A stretch of 64,000 bases of DNA from Geotrypetes seraphini (Eukaryota; Chordata; Amphibia; Gymnophiona; Dermophiidae), in NCBI RefSeq assembly GCF_902459505.1, contig NC_047088.1, forward strand, positions 12,662,056 through 12,726,055. Reading direction: 5' to 3'. The notes under the pieces were generated by a model. That model was not told the DNA's origin. It did no database searches and saw only the letters and a list, made by a program, of their open reading frames with translations. Below, piece after piece: positions 42,583-52,247 of the stretch (within the stretch, counting starts at the first letter, position 1; every line of letters begins with the position of its first letter). The position numbers and the translations under genes were made by a program.

Positions 42583-42894
42583 CTTTTTCTGAGACCTGGG
42601 CTTGATTTCCATCTTTGAGGGGCGCCAGGTATACTTTTCTTTCCTCTTTTTCTTCTCTCTTTCAGTGTTGGGGCTACTTCTTGTATTGGGCAGTGGGCTA
42701 TCTGAGTCCAAGCCTACTGCATTATAATTTTTTCCCGCTTCAGACTCGGGGGTTTGGGGAGGGGGGGTGGGGTGGGTGGGATTGTTGGATCTACTATTTT
42801 GTTTATGCTGTTTCTTCTGTTCTTGTGGTTCTGACATATTGGTCTGTTATGTGTTATTTGATAATAAAAAATCGATTCAACATAATAAACTTGA
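42583..42894 (+). other. L1 3' untranslated region
   Basis: The region contains a polypurine tract GGGGAGGGGGGGTGGGGTGG at 42757-42776, as in many L1 3' ends, followed by AATAAAAAATCG and the end AATAAACTTGAAACTTGAAG. The same kind of layout recurs at 44700-44900 in another L1-type tail. Confidence 0.7.
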
Positions 42895-43042
42895 AACTTG
42901 AAGCACCGACGGGTGCTGACACTTTCGCTTACTGGAAAACCTTGCGTATGTGAAGCCTGCACGCTCCCCCACCACGCAATTTGGGCGCGCATAAAATTTG
43001 CATGCAGTTGCTTCCTGCACGCTAGTACAAGCCCCACGCTCA

Positions 43043-43445
43043 CGATATCCACGCAGTGACGTAGCGAGGGTGAGCGGTGCCTGGGGCGGTAGCACCCCCT
43101 ATCCTGACTTCTTCCTCGCCCCCCCACCCCGCCACACGCGCATCCCCTTCCCCGAACCTCGTTAATTTTTACGGCATGAGCAGTGTCACAAACTTGCTGT
43201 TCGTGTCGTGTCGGCTCTCCCTTTGATGTCACTTACTAGGTGCGGGACCCGGAAGTGATGACAGAGAGCCAACACTGACGCGGGCAGCAAGTTCGTGATA
43301 GTGCTCAGCGGCTGGGAAAATTAAAGAGGTACGAGGGAAGGGGCACACACACGCGGCAGGGAGGTCAGAGAGGAGGGTGGGTGCCAGTGCCCCCTCCAAG
43401 ATGGCACCTAGGATGGACCAGTCCCCTGCCCCCCATGCATGGCTG
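43043..43445. mobile_element. CAGTGGCGTAG-type MITE
   Basis: The left end is CAGTGACGTAGCGAGGGTG. The interior has the inverted pair TGATGTCACTTACTAGG / CCGGAAGTGATGACAG and AGGTACGAGGGAAGGGG. The right end is degraded around GGCTGTACTGC. It shares its layout with 52248-53008 and 9615-9866. Confidence 0.7.
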
Positions 43446-43449
43446 TACT

Positions 43450-43650
43450 GCGAGTCTTTCTGCAGTAGGTTCTGACAATACAATAAGGAATCTTTGCGGT
43501 TTACAATAAGAGAGAGAACAAGTTCTTGAGGCTATTAAGGGGAGAAGATGAAGGGTAAGAGAATGGCTATAAAGAGAAGAGATAAGTCTTAATTTTTACT
43601 GGAAGTCAAGGTAAGTGGTGAGTTGTTTCAGGTATGTTGGCAGTTTGTTC
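43450..43650 (-). mobile_element. Possible LINE tail
   Basis: ATCTTTGCGGTTTACAATAAG followed by A-rich sequence is like the inverted tails of L2-type elements. No protein trace remains. Confidence 0.3.
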
Positions 43651-43659
43651 CATATAAGA

Positions 43660-44404
43660 CAGTGGTCTCAAACTCGCGGCCTGGGGGCTACATTCTGGGG
43701 CCCTCGGTATGTTTATCATAATGACAAAGTAAACTAAAACAGTTTCTTGATCATATGTCTCTGTAGCTAGGTGTCAGGTCAAAACCGCGGAAGACAAAGG
43801 CGCGCGCCGACAACTGAGCGCAGCGCGGAGGCGCACGCCAAAGAAAATAACTGTTTTTAGGGGCTCCGACGGGGGTGTGTGGGAGGGGAACCCCCCCACT
43901 TTACTTTATACAGATCGCGCCGCGTTGTGGGGGCGTTGTGGGGGTTTGGGGGGTTGTAACCCCCCACATTTTACTGAAAACTTCACTTTTTCCCTAAAAA
44001 CAGGGAAAAAGTTAAGTTTACAGTATAATGAGGGGAGTTACAACCCCCCAAACCACCCACAACGCCGCTGTGATCTGTATTAAGTAAAGTGAGGTGGCTC
44101 CCCAACAAAACCCCGCATCGGAGCCCCTAAAAACTGTCATTTTCTTCGGCGTGCGCCTCCATCTTGCGCTCAGTTGTCTGCGCGCGCATTTGTCTTCCAC
44201 GGTTTTGTCTATGAACCCTGTAGTTATAAATGACAATATTATTATTAAGACTTAGCCAAAAGGAAAGATTTATAAACTATAAAGAGTTTTACCTCATGCA
44301 AAATTGTCATTTCTTTAAAAAGACATTAACTATTTTCAAAGGTCCTCCAAGTACCTACAAATCCCAAATGTGGCCCTGCAAAGGGTTGGAGTTGGAGACC
44401 GCTG
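43660..44404. mobile_element. hAT MITE interrupted by a palindromic element
   Basis: The left end CAGTGGTCTCAAACTCGCGG and right end GGAGTTGGAGACCGCTG are the inverted termini of a widespread hAT family. The exact 8-bp duplication ATATAAGA is at 43652-43659 and 44405-44412. The middle is occupied by the 448-bp palindromic element (43770-44217); without it the hAT MITE is about 290 bp. Confidence 0.9.
43770..44217. mobile_element. Palindromic GC-rich DNA element, copy 2 (nested)
   Basis: It begins GGTGTCAGGTCAAAACCGCG and ends CGGTTTTGTCTATGAACC, the reverse orientation of copy 1 as judged by the outermost bases. Flanks CTGTAGCTA (43761-43769) and CTGTAGTTA (44218-44226) form a 9-bp duplication with one mismatch. 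It interrupts a hAT MITE, so it is younger than that insertion. Confidence 0.87.
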
Positions 44405-44412
44405 ATATAAGA

Positions 44413-44650
44413 GGTGCTTTTAATCCCTTCAGAATCTTGCTAAAGCTGTGTGGTTATCCTATTAATTCACTTTAAAGGTAATAATATATAATATTATTGT
44501 TTATAATTAGGATAAGAAGGGGATAAAAAATTGTTTAATGTATTAATTGTGATGATAACAATGTATTTTCACACAGTTTTTCTGATTCTTCAATTGTATA
44601 CATTATAAAAGTTTGAAATGTCAATAAAGATTTACAAAAAAAAAAAAAAA
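44413..44650 (+). mobile_element. LINE 3' tail with poly(A)
   Basis: The sequence ends TGTCAATAAAGATTTACA and a run of about 20 A (44636-44653). This is consistent with the end of an L1-type or processed copy, but no coding part was recognised. Confidence 0.35.
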
Positions 44651-44654
44651 AAGA

Positions 44655-44925
44655 AGGTACTAAATAATGCTTTTGCTTGGTTCCTGTTCTGACCTCCCTC
44701 CTTGGATGGGCTGGATGGGTGGTTTTGGGGTTTTTTTCTTTTGGTTACTGTTGTTTGGAGGTGAGAAGGGGGAGTGGTGGGGTTCTGGGACTTGGGATAT
44801 ATTTGCGTATGGCTTTTGGTGCACCTGTGTGTTCTTTGTTGTATTCATTGCCTTTTTCTTTGCCTCTGCTGTGATCAATAAAAAATTGTTTCCAGTAAAA
44901 ATAAAACAAAACAAAAAAAACCATA
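44655..44925 (+). mobile_element. L1-type LINE 3' end
   Basis: The layout repeats that of the intact L1 3' untranslated region: a G-rich stretch (TTTGGAGGTGAGAAGGGGGA) followed by TTTGTTGTATTCATTGCC and ATCAATAAAAAATTGTTTCC and an A-rich end. No ORF2 sequence is present, so it is a severely truncated insertion. Confidence 0.55.
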
Positions 44926-45425
44926 CAGGATGGACTAGCAAAACATATTTTCTTCAAAATCTTAGCAGAAAAACCATTTAGCCACGGCAGGTTGGGGGTT
45001 GCTCCACATCCGAAGGGCAAATGATGTGATAATTAACGTGTGCTGTTAATCTGGTGACATCAACAGGAGAACAGTCCAAAACAACTGCTAAGGGACCTGT
45101 CTTTTTCCATGCCCCTAGCTGAGAAGTCTTAGAGATTCTCCCCATGCAAACTCTTCAGGGCTAAGGGTTCGTTTTGTGACCAGAATGGACCTCACCTCAG
45201 CATGAAGATGATCTCATTCTCTCAGTCGCTGCTAATTCTCATCTCAGCCCTTGCATGGTTCTAAACAAAAGTTTCCTTCTGGAGTTTGTAGAGCATAATA
45301 TGCCTTTGGAAAGTCTTTGTATTCATGCTGGAGACATCCATAGAACTGAGCGAGACAATTTCATGGTCTCCATTAGCATTTAAGGGTCTTTTCCTTCTCT
45401 AGACACAGTACAGAATAGTCACCTG
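44926..45425. other. Apparently single-copy sequence
   Basis: About 500 bases with no repeat matches in the window and no coding frame. Nothing further can be said. Confidence 0.35.
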
Positions 45426-45841
45426 GCACTGACAGTACACCATTAAAAGCGCGGAGGACAATGGCGAGCCAACAATCCCTCGCCGACATTTGAGCGCTGG
45501 ACATATGCGTGCTGCCACTTCTACTGCTTTCAGGCCTTCTGTTTTACGCTCTGAGGGGGTGTGTGAGGGGGGAAACCCCCCCCCCAACTACATTTAGAAC
45601 TCCTCGCGCTCCTGTTCTCCTTCCTGTTTTTGCTCTTCGGGAATTTTCAGTGTACTGAGGATTCCCCCCCCACACCCCCCCAAGAGGAGTGTGAGGACTT
45701 CTAAGTATAGTGTGCATGGAGGGGGGGGGTGTTCTCCCCACACTCCCCCGTAGAGCGCAAAAGGGAAGGCCTCAAAGCGGCAGAAGCGGTGGCACGCAAA
45801 CATTGGTGCGCCGTTATCCTCCGCGGTTTTGACACGTCACC
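45426..45841. mobile_element. Divergent relative of the palindromic GC-rich element
   Basis: The right end, CCTCCGCGGTTTTGACACGT then CACC, is close to the GGTGTCAGGTCAAAACCGCGG terminus of the other copies, and the left shows AAAAGCGCGGAGGACAATGG. The body is again palindromic: CTCTGAGGGGGTGTGTGAGG and its inverse, plus TCTTCGGGAATTTTCAGTGT with its complement. The GC-rich loop differs in sequence, so it is a separate subfamily. A target duplication was not identified. Confidence 0.65.
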
Positions 45842-46260
45842 GGCATTGATATACTTATCTAACTGAAATGCTGTTCTTGTACTTTTCTTCTGGAACTCGA
45901 TGTCCAGTTTTCTTGTTTGCGGCTTTTAACTTGTGGAAATGGGAATGTCCCACAGGATCACAACTTCTTCATTTTCTCCAGGTCTTGATCCCAGTGCTTT
46001 TTGCGGTACAGCTGCGTCATGGAGGTTGATAGTCAAAGCAATGTAAAGGCTCCCAGCCAGTTAAATTTCTCATTTGGGATTTTCTGCTCATATTCAATGG
46101 TATTTAACTGCTCACTGCCACTGAATATCATTCAGCACTAACTGATAAACTGGAAGCTGGATATTTTGTGGGTGGTCCAGGGTGGTGGAGTTGGCACTTA
46201 ACCTCCTAAGATGAATCAAACCATATAAAATACAGTCCTATCTTTATCCAGTTTCACTTA
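45842..46260. other. Unassigned sequence
   Basis: No gene or repeat recognised. Confidence 0.3.
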
Positions 46261-46267
46261 GGTCATT

Positions 46268-46830
46268 AAGGGCTAGATTCACTAAGCAAACTGATCATGT
46301 ACTAACCCCTTTGCAACCCAATTTTCCTCCGACCTGATTCACTAACCTCTGTGCCGATTCTGATCTGTGCATGTAAATGAGGGAAAACAGCATGCAAAGT
46401 AGGCAGGGACGGGATTCACTAAACAAATCTGGGACACTAACTGCTGGGGACCAGTCGCACACGTCCCTGCCGACTCTCTTGCCGCCCTGCTCTCTGCCCC
46501 GACTCTCCTGCTCTGAGCTCTGTCCCAACTCTCGTACCCCGACTCGAGCCCGTGGTTTTAACCCGCTTTAAACCCGCGGGTTAAAACCAAGGGCTCGCGA
46601 GTAAAAAACAAGCAAGGACATCAAACGCATGCGCAGACCATCTACAGGCAAAGTAGATGGTTTGCGGATGTGTCTGGATCACTGGAGAGCGATCTGTGAG
46701 GTCGGTGGGGAGCGTTCCTCCAATTGCCCCCCTTTGAATACAGGCCTGTTGGGAATCAGTTGGCCTGCGTCGGATCGGACACTGAGTGGACTGACTCTGC
46801 CTAAGTGCTGAATAGCGGATAGCTTGGCTG
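46268..46830. other. Possible old MITE containing ATTCACTAA words
   Basis: The word GATTCACTAA occurs three times (46276, 46336 and 46414) in a mosaic of GC-rich sequence that includes an inverted pair GTGGTTTTAACCCGC / GCGGGTTAAAACCA. Dispersed elements with ATTCACTAA ends are common in vertebrates, but no boundary is clear here. Confidence 0.35.
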
Positions 46831-46902
46831 CACCAGTGGCTCAGATCTACCTTTTGGGGTGGGCTGACAGTTAACTAGGATGAGCCCTTCTAAGCTCTTC
46901 AC

Positions 46903-47354
46903 TAGAGAATGACACGGTGACAAATTCATCACCGTTCCCGTCCCCGCGGATAACCTCGGGAAACCATCTTCATGTCATTCTTTAAGGAAAGAGGGAAGAA
47001 TCAGAGTATGAATGGCCACAACCACTGACCCTCAAGCTTTGAGGTTGAAACAGACAGTACAGAATGACAGTCTCTGGTATCCAGAGCAGATATTGTGATG
47101 TCATAATGCCTCATTCCACCAATGCCTAAGAGCCAATCACATCAGTGATGTCACAATGGCTTCATTATCCTTGGCTCACATAAGAATCAGAGTATGAATG
47201 GCCACAACCACTGACCCGCAAGCTTTGCTTTGAAGAATGCTGGTGTAGAAGGACTGAGGTTGAAATAGACACTAGAAAATGACATGGGATTATTTCCCGC
47301 GGTTATCCGTGGGGACGGGAACGGTGATGAATTTTGTCACCGTGTCATTCTCTA
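46903..47354. mobile_element. hAT MITE, 452 bp, TAGAGAATGACACGG family
   Basis: The left end TAGAGAATGACACGGTGACA and right end TTGTCACCGTGTCATTCTCTA are inverted. Inside them CATCACCGTTCCCGTCCCCG and CGGGGACGGGAACGGTGATG pair as well. Flanks CTCTTCAC (46895-46902) and CTCCTCAC (47355-47362) are an 8-bp duplication with one mismatch. Internally AGAATCAGAGTATGAATGGC occurs twice (46990 and 47185). The segment TGTCATAATGCCTCATTCCA (47098-47117) is the inverse of part of the 105-bp tandem unit. Confidence 0.9.
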
Positions 47355-47599
47355 CTCCTCACCCTTAGGTTAGCATTTCCTTTGCCTTCCCAACCCCCCC
47401 TGCCTAAGGTTGGAAAATCTGGACCTCCTGGACCAGCCTCCAGGCCCGCCCAGTTCCACCATCCCTACCCTGTTAGGCTCCAGTCCTGCCCCCAATTCCG
47501 CTCTAGCTCCCCCCCCCCAACTGCCTGCTCTTGTCGGGTAGGGCATCCACGTATGTGTGAATGCAACATGACGTCACACTCACATGCGTGTGATGTCAT

Positions 47600-47935
47600 C
47601 ACATAGCATCCGTGCCTCCTGCCCGATGACGATTTCTTAGAAGCTTTTTAAAACCCAGACAAAGTGCTGGATTTTGAAAAGCCATCCAGACCCCCGTACA
47701 TGCCCTGGGCAAGCCACTTAATCCCCCCATTGCCCCAGGTATATTAGATAGATTGTGAGCCTGCCAGGACAGACAGGGAAAAATGCTTGAATACCTGATT
47801 AAATTCATGTAAAGTGTTCTGAGTTCCCCTGGGAGAACGGTATAGAAAATTGAATAAAAAAAATAAAAAGACATGTCCTCAAAAGGAGGACATGTCCGGC
47901 GAAATCCGGGCGTCTGGTAACTCTACCCCTGCCCC
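47600..47935. mobile_element. MITE fragment holding a CORE-SINE
   Basis: Left and right of the SINE the sequence TTTTTAAAACCCAGACAAAG and AGGACATGTCCGGCGAAATC then GTCTGGTAACTCT matches the element at 13300-13441. The SINE separates the two halves. Confidence 0.5.
47695..47878 (+). mobile_element. CORE-SINE fragment
   Basis: Starting at the core (CCCTGGGCAAGCCACTTAAT) it runs through GACAGACAGGGAAAAATGC and GGGAGAACGGTATAGAAAAT to an (A/T)-rich tail. The tRNA-like head is absent. It is close in sequence to the full copy at 1886-2142. Confidence 0.8.
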
Positions 47936-47964
47936 CTCTCTGAATCTCTCAGTCCCTCCCTGGT

Positions 47965-48598
47965 ATACCTCAGAGGCTAGAGAAACTGGGCCTCTTCTCC
48001 CTTGAAAAGAGGAGACTGAGAAGGGACATGATCGAAACATTCAAGGTACTGAAGGGAATAGACATAGTAGATAGAGACAGGTTGTTCACCCTCTCCAAGG
48101 TAGGGAGAACGAGAGGACACTCTCTAAAGTTGAAAGGGGATAGATTCCATACAAACGTAAGGAAGTTCTTCTTCACCCAGAGAGTGGTAGAAAACTGGAA
48201 CGCTCTTCCGGAATCTGTTATAGGGGAAAACACCCTCCAGGGACTCAAGACAAAGTAGATAAAGACAGGTTGTTCACCCTCTCCAAGGTGGAGAGAACGA
48301 GAGGGCACTCTCTAAAGTTGAAAGGGGATAGATTCCGTACAAACGTAAGGAAGTTCTTCTTCACCCAGAGAGTGGTGAAAAACTGGAACGCTCTTCCGGA
48401 GTCTGTTGTAGGGGAAAACACCCTCCAGGGATTCAAGACAAAGTTCGACAAGTTCCTGCTGAACCAGAAAGTACGCAGGTAAGTCTAGACTCAGTTAGGA
48501 CACTGGTATTTGACCTAAGGGCCGCCGCTTGAGTGGACTGCTGGGCATGATGGACCACTGGTCTGACCCAGTAGCAACAATTCTTATGTTCACTGCCT
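47965..48598 (+). mobile_element. CR1 LINE 3' end with internal tandem duplication
   Basis: The frame reads MIETFKVLKGIDIVDRDRLF, KLKGDRFHTNVRKFFFTQRV and VENWNALPESVIGENTLQG, and then starts over in a second copy (48270-48482) ending KFDKFLLNQKVRR. The 188-base duplication is seen directly: GTTGTTCACC at 48081 and 48269. The CR1 tail follows with GGCATGATGGACCACTGGTC and CTTATGTTC. Confidence 0.9.
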
Positions 48599-48599
48599 G

Positions 48600-49145
48600 T
48601 GCCGCTCCCTGCAGACTTCCCTCTTCCATGTCCCACCACTGAAGAAACAGGAAATGATGTCAGCAAGGGTGGGATGCAGCAGAAAGAAGCTGGTGAGGGC
48701 CAGCGCAGTTGCGCAAAGAGCAAAGATGAATCTCTGTGGCCGCTAATGAAGCACATTAGGGAGGGACAAGGGGATGTATAGAGGGGACAGACACCAGGCC
48801 ACCAGAAGAGAAGAGGAAGAGGGGAATGAGGTACTGCCTGAGCCAAGAATTGCCACACAAATCCGGATACTCAATGGCCCAGCATTGAAAATCTGGAGAT
48901 AACCCTAATAGCAGCAAAAAAAACCAAAAAACTGCCTGCTGGTGTCTGTATAATTACCCCCATATTATTTCTGTTTTCCAGTGAATTTGCTGTTCCTGTT
49001 ATCATCAGGTCACACTTAAAGCTTCCAGTTCTGTTTTACAGAAGTGCATTTGCCTGCTTTCCTGAAAGGGGGGGGGGGGGGAGCTGTCTGCAAACTATCT
49101 TGTCTGTAGTCCATTCACCTATGCTATAGTTATTTAAATCAGTCT
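48600..49145. other. Unassigned, partly single-copy sequence
   Basis: No coding or repeat similarity was recognised; a run of about 14 G is at 49068-49081. Confidence 0.3.
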
Positions 49146-49147
49146 CT

Positions 49148-49292
49148 AAGAACATAAGAATAACCTTACTGGTTCAGACCAATGGTCCATCTAGCCCAGT
49201 ATCCCATCTTCACAGCTGCCCTGCTCATAAATTTGAAAAAGAATTGAGAAGGGTGTGGATGCCACATGGGATGAGCCGTCAGTCAAGAAAGA
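49148..49292 (-). mobile_element. CR1 LINE 3' tail
   Basis: AAGAACATAAGAATAACCTT followed by CAGACCAATGGTCCATCTAG is the inverse of a CR1 tail, here of the subfamily with GGGCTAGATGGACCATTGGT. A short piece of the C-terminal coding end may extend to 49290. Confidence 0.7.
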
Positions 49293-50100
49293 ACCAATGA
49301 CTGGACTTAGATTTATCCACCCCAAGTCTCTCACACCCACCTACCACAGAGCTCAGACCTAAACTACGGTTCTGTGGCACTGTATTTCTCTGTTGGATCA
49401 CGAGACAGAACCGCAACGTGAGATACTGCGGTTTGTGCCGTGACAGTATTAAGAAATGTTTTACTGTGACCAGCCCAGAAGCTAGAGCTGCAGCGTCGTT
49501 TGTACTTAAAAGAGCTTCATTTTCCCAGAAAGTCAATCCATAAATTCAGGAATTCTTTCTGAAAACTGTGTCTACATCATTCCCTCCTGTCCCTTACAGC
49601 AGAGGGCTCCCCAACAGACTGTGCAAGGAACGTGTAATTTATTTTAATTAGGGGGTGCAGGTGGGGATCTTTGCTCTGTTCCATGTGAATACTCTGAGGC
49701 CTGGCGTCCTCTTTGGCACATCACCAGGAACAGTGCTAAGACCCTGATTCCAAAGCATATTGCTTTTAATTTGTTATAATTTTATTTAGTTCAGACTTTC
49801 CTATGCCAATATATCATTGAAAGAAATGTAAGTTTAGCAAATCTGATATGCTTAGGCTGGAGAACAGTTCTAAAGCCTGACATACTGACTTGGAGGGACA
49901 TTTTCAATAGGATATCTAAGTCTGAGGTTGGACGTTTTGGGTAAGATGTCCACAAACCCAGCAGAAATAAATGTGCACTTTATTGCATTAGCAGTTTGGA
50001 AATACTGGTAGCCCTGCTCCTGTACAGTGTTAATCCATGGCTAGCAGTGGGTACAGCTCTGTCAAGTTTTCTTTCAGTTTGAGCAGCTGCCATCACCCCC
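49293..50100. other. Apparently single-copy sequence downstream of the Shisa-like gene
   Basis: No repeat was recognised except a short piece at 49893-49950 (GGGACATTTTCAATAGGATA then GTTGGACGTTTTGGG) that resembles a DNA-element terminus. No coding frame of interest. Confidence 0.35.
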
Positions 50101-50107
50101 CCCCCCT

Positions 50108-50200
50108 CCAACACACACACACACACACACACACACACCACACACACACACACCACACACACCACACACACACACACCACACACACACACACACACACAT
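50108..50200. repeat. (CA)n microsatellite
   Basis: CA dinucleotides repeat from about 50110 to 50200 with occasional CC interruptions that punctuate it into blocks. Confidence 0.95.
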
Positions 50201-50536
50201 GAAGTAATCAGGACCTATTTTTAAATGCATATGTAAAGCCTTTCCCTACAATAGAAAAAGGTTTAACATAATCCTTTCTTAGCCCACTCCCCACCCATCC
50301 GCAATTATTTTAATCCATTCCTGGACCTACTGAGGAGTTAAATGAAAAATAAATAATACAGCTGAGGACAGTCACTTGCTGGGTGCAGGTTGTAGCATCT
50401 CCCCAGGACAGTTCGAGGTAATTAACAAAATACCTGTGCACCAGCAGATAGTCAGCATTAAAACACAAAAGCACAGAAGGGCCATTCTAAGAAGCAAGTC
50501 CACAATAAACCGTGCCCTTTAATGGATCCTGAGTGC

Positions 50537-50542
50537 TTTATT
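50537..50542 (-). terminator. Candidate polyadenylation signal of the Shisa-like gene
   Basis: AATAAA on the minus strand lies about 140 bases after the stop codon of the Shisa-like exon 2. A C-rich homopolymer lies between. It is the first canonical hexamer on that strand, but use is not proven. Confidence 0.4.
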
Positions 50543-50554
50543 TTACAAAGCACC

Positions 50555-50558
50555 CCCC

Positions 50559-50592
<34 letters not shown>
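50555..50592. repeat. Poly-C (poly-G on the minus strand) run
   Basis: A near-pure C run of more than 30 bases sits in the predicted 3' untranslated region of the Shisa-like gene. Its length is likely to be variable or mis-assembled. Confidence 0.9.
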
Positions 50593-50681
50593 AGAACATT
50601 AATGGACCTCATTCATCACCATTGGTGTCCCCTATTTCAAGCTTATTGCACACATTATAGTTTTCATAATATCTTAGTCTT

Positions 50682-51202
50682 TTAAAGACGGGCTCTGGAA
50701 TACATCCTTTCATCACAGTGAATCACCCCTGCAGGATATGAATGAGTCGGGTGTTTATATACAGGTCTCTCATCCCGCAGTGGTGCTGAAGACATGTTCA
50801 TAAGGATGGCATGCTCTGCTGGTGCCCCATACTTCACAAATGCAGACTGTATAAAAGGTACAGTGGTTGGTGGGTGGTACTGAGTCCTCTGCGGGCATCC
50901 CATGGTGGGGAAGTGTGCTGGCACATCCTTGTAGATGTTGAGATCTTCAGAAGCCCGGAGATGGCCCCCTGCCAAGCCTGGTGCAGCTGAGTTTGAACTG
51001 GAGCTCCAGATGCAGAAAGGTGCCTCAGTGTCAGTAACAGGCCGTGGCTCTGGGTGCTGGCTCTGGATGGGCAGAGGGCCACTCTGTGGCATTTCACCCA
51101 CAGGATTTTGGCACCTACAACAGCAAAGGCCCAGGAGCGAGCCAGCCACAACAAAGGCCACAAATGCACTGGCAACTAGCAGGAAGGGCAAATACGTGGG
51201 CA
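50682..51202 (-). CDS. Shisa-family protein, exon 2 (membrane segment and tail)
   Basis: Exon 2 starts after a strong acceptor (TTTCCTTTCCAG, minus strand) and its first two bases complete a valine codon begun in exon 1. It encodes PTYLPFLLVASAFVAFVVAG then SLLGLCCCRC, the single membrane segment followed by a cysteine cluster seen in Shisa proteins. The cytoplasmic tail is rich in Pro, Ser and Tyr: PGLAGGHLRASEDLNIYKDV, QRTQYHPPTTVPFIQSAF, ERPVYKHPTHSYP. It ends YSRARL at a TAA (50684-50682). Joined to exon 1 the protein is 277 residues, near SHISA2/SHISA3 length. The tail differs enough from the members I know that I do not assign a paralogue. Confidence 0.88.
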
Positions 51203-51293
51203 CTGGAAAGGAAACATGAAAGTGACAATTCAGTTGCCATCAGTGTTATCTACAAAAACAGTACAAGGTTGAGGCTGAGAGTGGCATTAGCAG

Positions 51294-51400
51294 TAGGGTT
51301 ACCAGAGGACTGTCTAGATGCCTGGATGGATTTCCAAAACCCAGCAATTTGTCCGGGTTTTGGAAAGCCTGAGCTCAGGGCCACATCTAGGGGGGGGGGG
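51294..51400. mobile_element. Terminus of the AGGGTTACCAGA-type MITE
   Basis: AGGGTTACCAGAGGACTGTC at the left is the inverse of the right ends at 13441 and 47930; GTCCGGGTTTTGGAAAGCCT follows. The opposite end is not seen before the poly-G run at 51391-51404. Confidence 0.5.
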
Positions 51401-51725
51401 GGGGACGACCTCTGAGCATGCGCGGATTCGATGTAAAGACGTTGCACACATGCATGCATACTCAAGGCCTTCCATATGCAGCTCTGAGTTCAGGGAAGAT
51501 GACGAAGGTTTGTGTGGGGGCTTGACCGGGGGTGGGATGGGGAAGGGCTGAGGGTGGAACAGAGCGTGATGGGGTGAAAGGGAGTGAGGCCGCATGTTCT
51601 CTTTCTTAACTTTAAAAATCTGTTAACCCTAATTAGAAGGCCAATGTGTCAGGCAATTGAACCAATGTCATTTAATGCAGAAAGGATCTTTCACCAGCTC
51701 AGCACACATATATACCATAAGTATA

Positions 51726-52169
51726 CACTTCCCCCTCCGTATTCGCGGGGAATAGGGGCAGAGCTGGTCTGCGAATATAAAAAAAACGCGAATAATATTC
51801 AGGCTGGTTCTGCCCCTAACCCCTGGCTATTTTAAGCCCTGAAAGCCCCCCCCGTTAAGCCTTACCTGGTGGTCTAGCGGGTTTTCAGGCAGGAGCGATC
51901 TTCCCACGCTCTTGCCCCGTGCAGATCGCTCACAGAAAATGGCTGCCTTTAGCTTCTGTAGTCTCACGAGCCATTTCCTGTGAGCGATCTGCACGGGGCA
52001 GGAGCATTGGAAGATTGCTCCTGCCCCGAAACCCCGCTAAACCACCAGGTAAGGCTTAAGGGGGGGGGGGGCTTAAAATAGCCTGAAAAAGGAAAATGCA
52101 TTTTTTGTTTTAAAACCGTGAATAAGCGAATCTGTAGATACGGAATTCGCGAATACAGAGGGGGAAGTG
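51726..52169. mobile_element. pogo/Tigger-type MITE, palindromic, TA-flanked
   Basis: The left end CACTTCCCCCTCCGTATTCG and right end CGAATACAGAGGGGGAAGTG are inverted and flanked by TA (51724-51725 and 52170-52171). The arms extend inward: AAGCCTTACCTGGTGGTCTA with its inverse near 52040, and GAGCGATCTTCCCACGCTC-like words with CTGTGAGCGATCTGCACGGG near 51980. Non-autonomous; the termini are typical of Tigger relatives. Confidence 0.88.
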
Positions 52170-52247
52170 TAATATTAAATCTTAGTATTATGCTTTTGAA
52201 CGGGTACTGCAGGAAGCAGAGATCATTAATGAGATTCAGCCTGCGGA

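Larger units (their letters stand above)
36822..42894 (+). mobile_element. Apparently complete L1 LINE
   Basis: A whole L1 layout is present: a short 5' untranslated region beginning near 36822 with GGTCACGTGATG (E-box CACGTG at 36826-36831), ORF1 (36991-37830), a G-rich inter-ORF region of about 950 bases, ORF2 (38782-42582) and a 3' untranslated region with a G-rich tract (42745-42785). The end is AATAAACTTGAAACTTGAAG rather than a long poly(A). Both ORFs are free of stops and frame changes. The words AATAAACTTGAAAC before the 5' end (36808-36821) and at the 3' end (42880-42893) could be a 14-bp target duplication or a shared tail. Confidence 0.9.
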
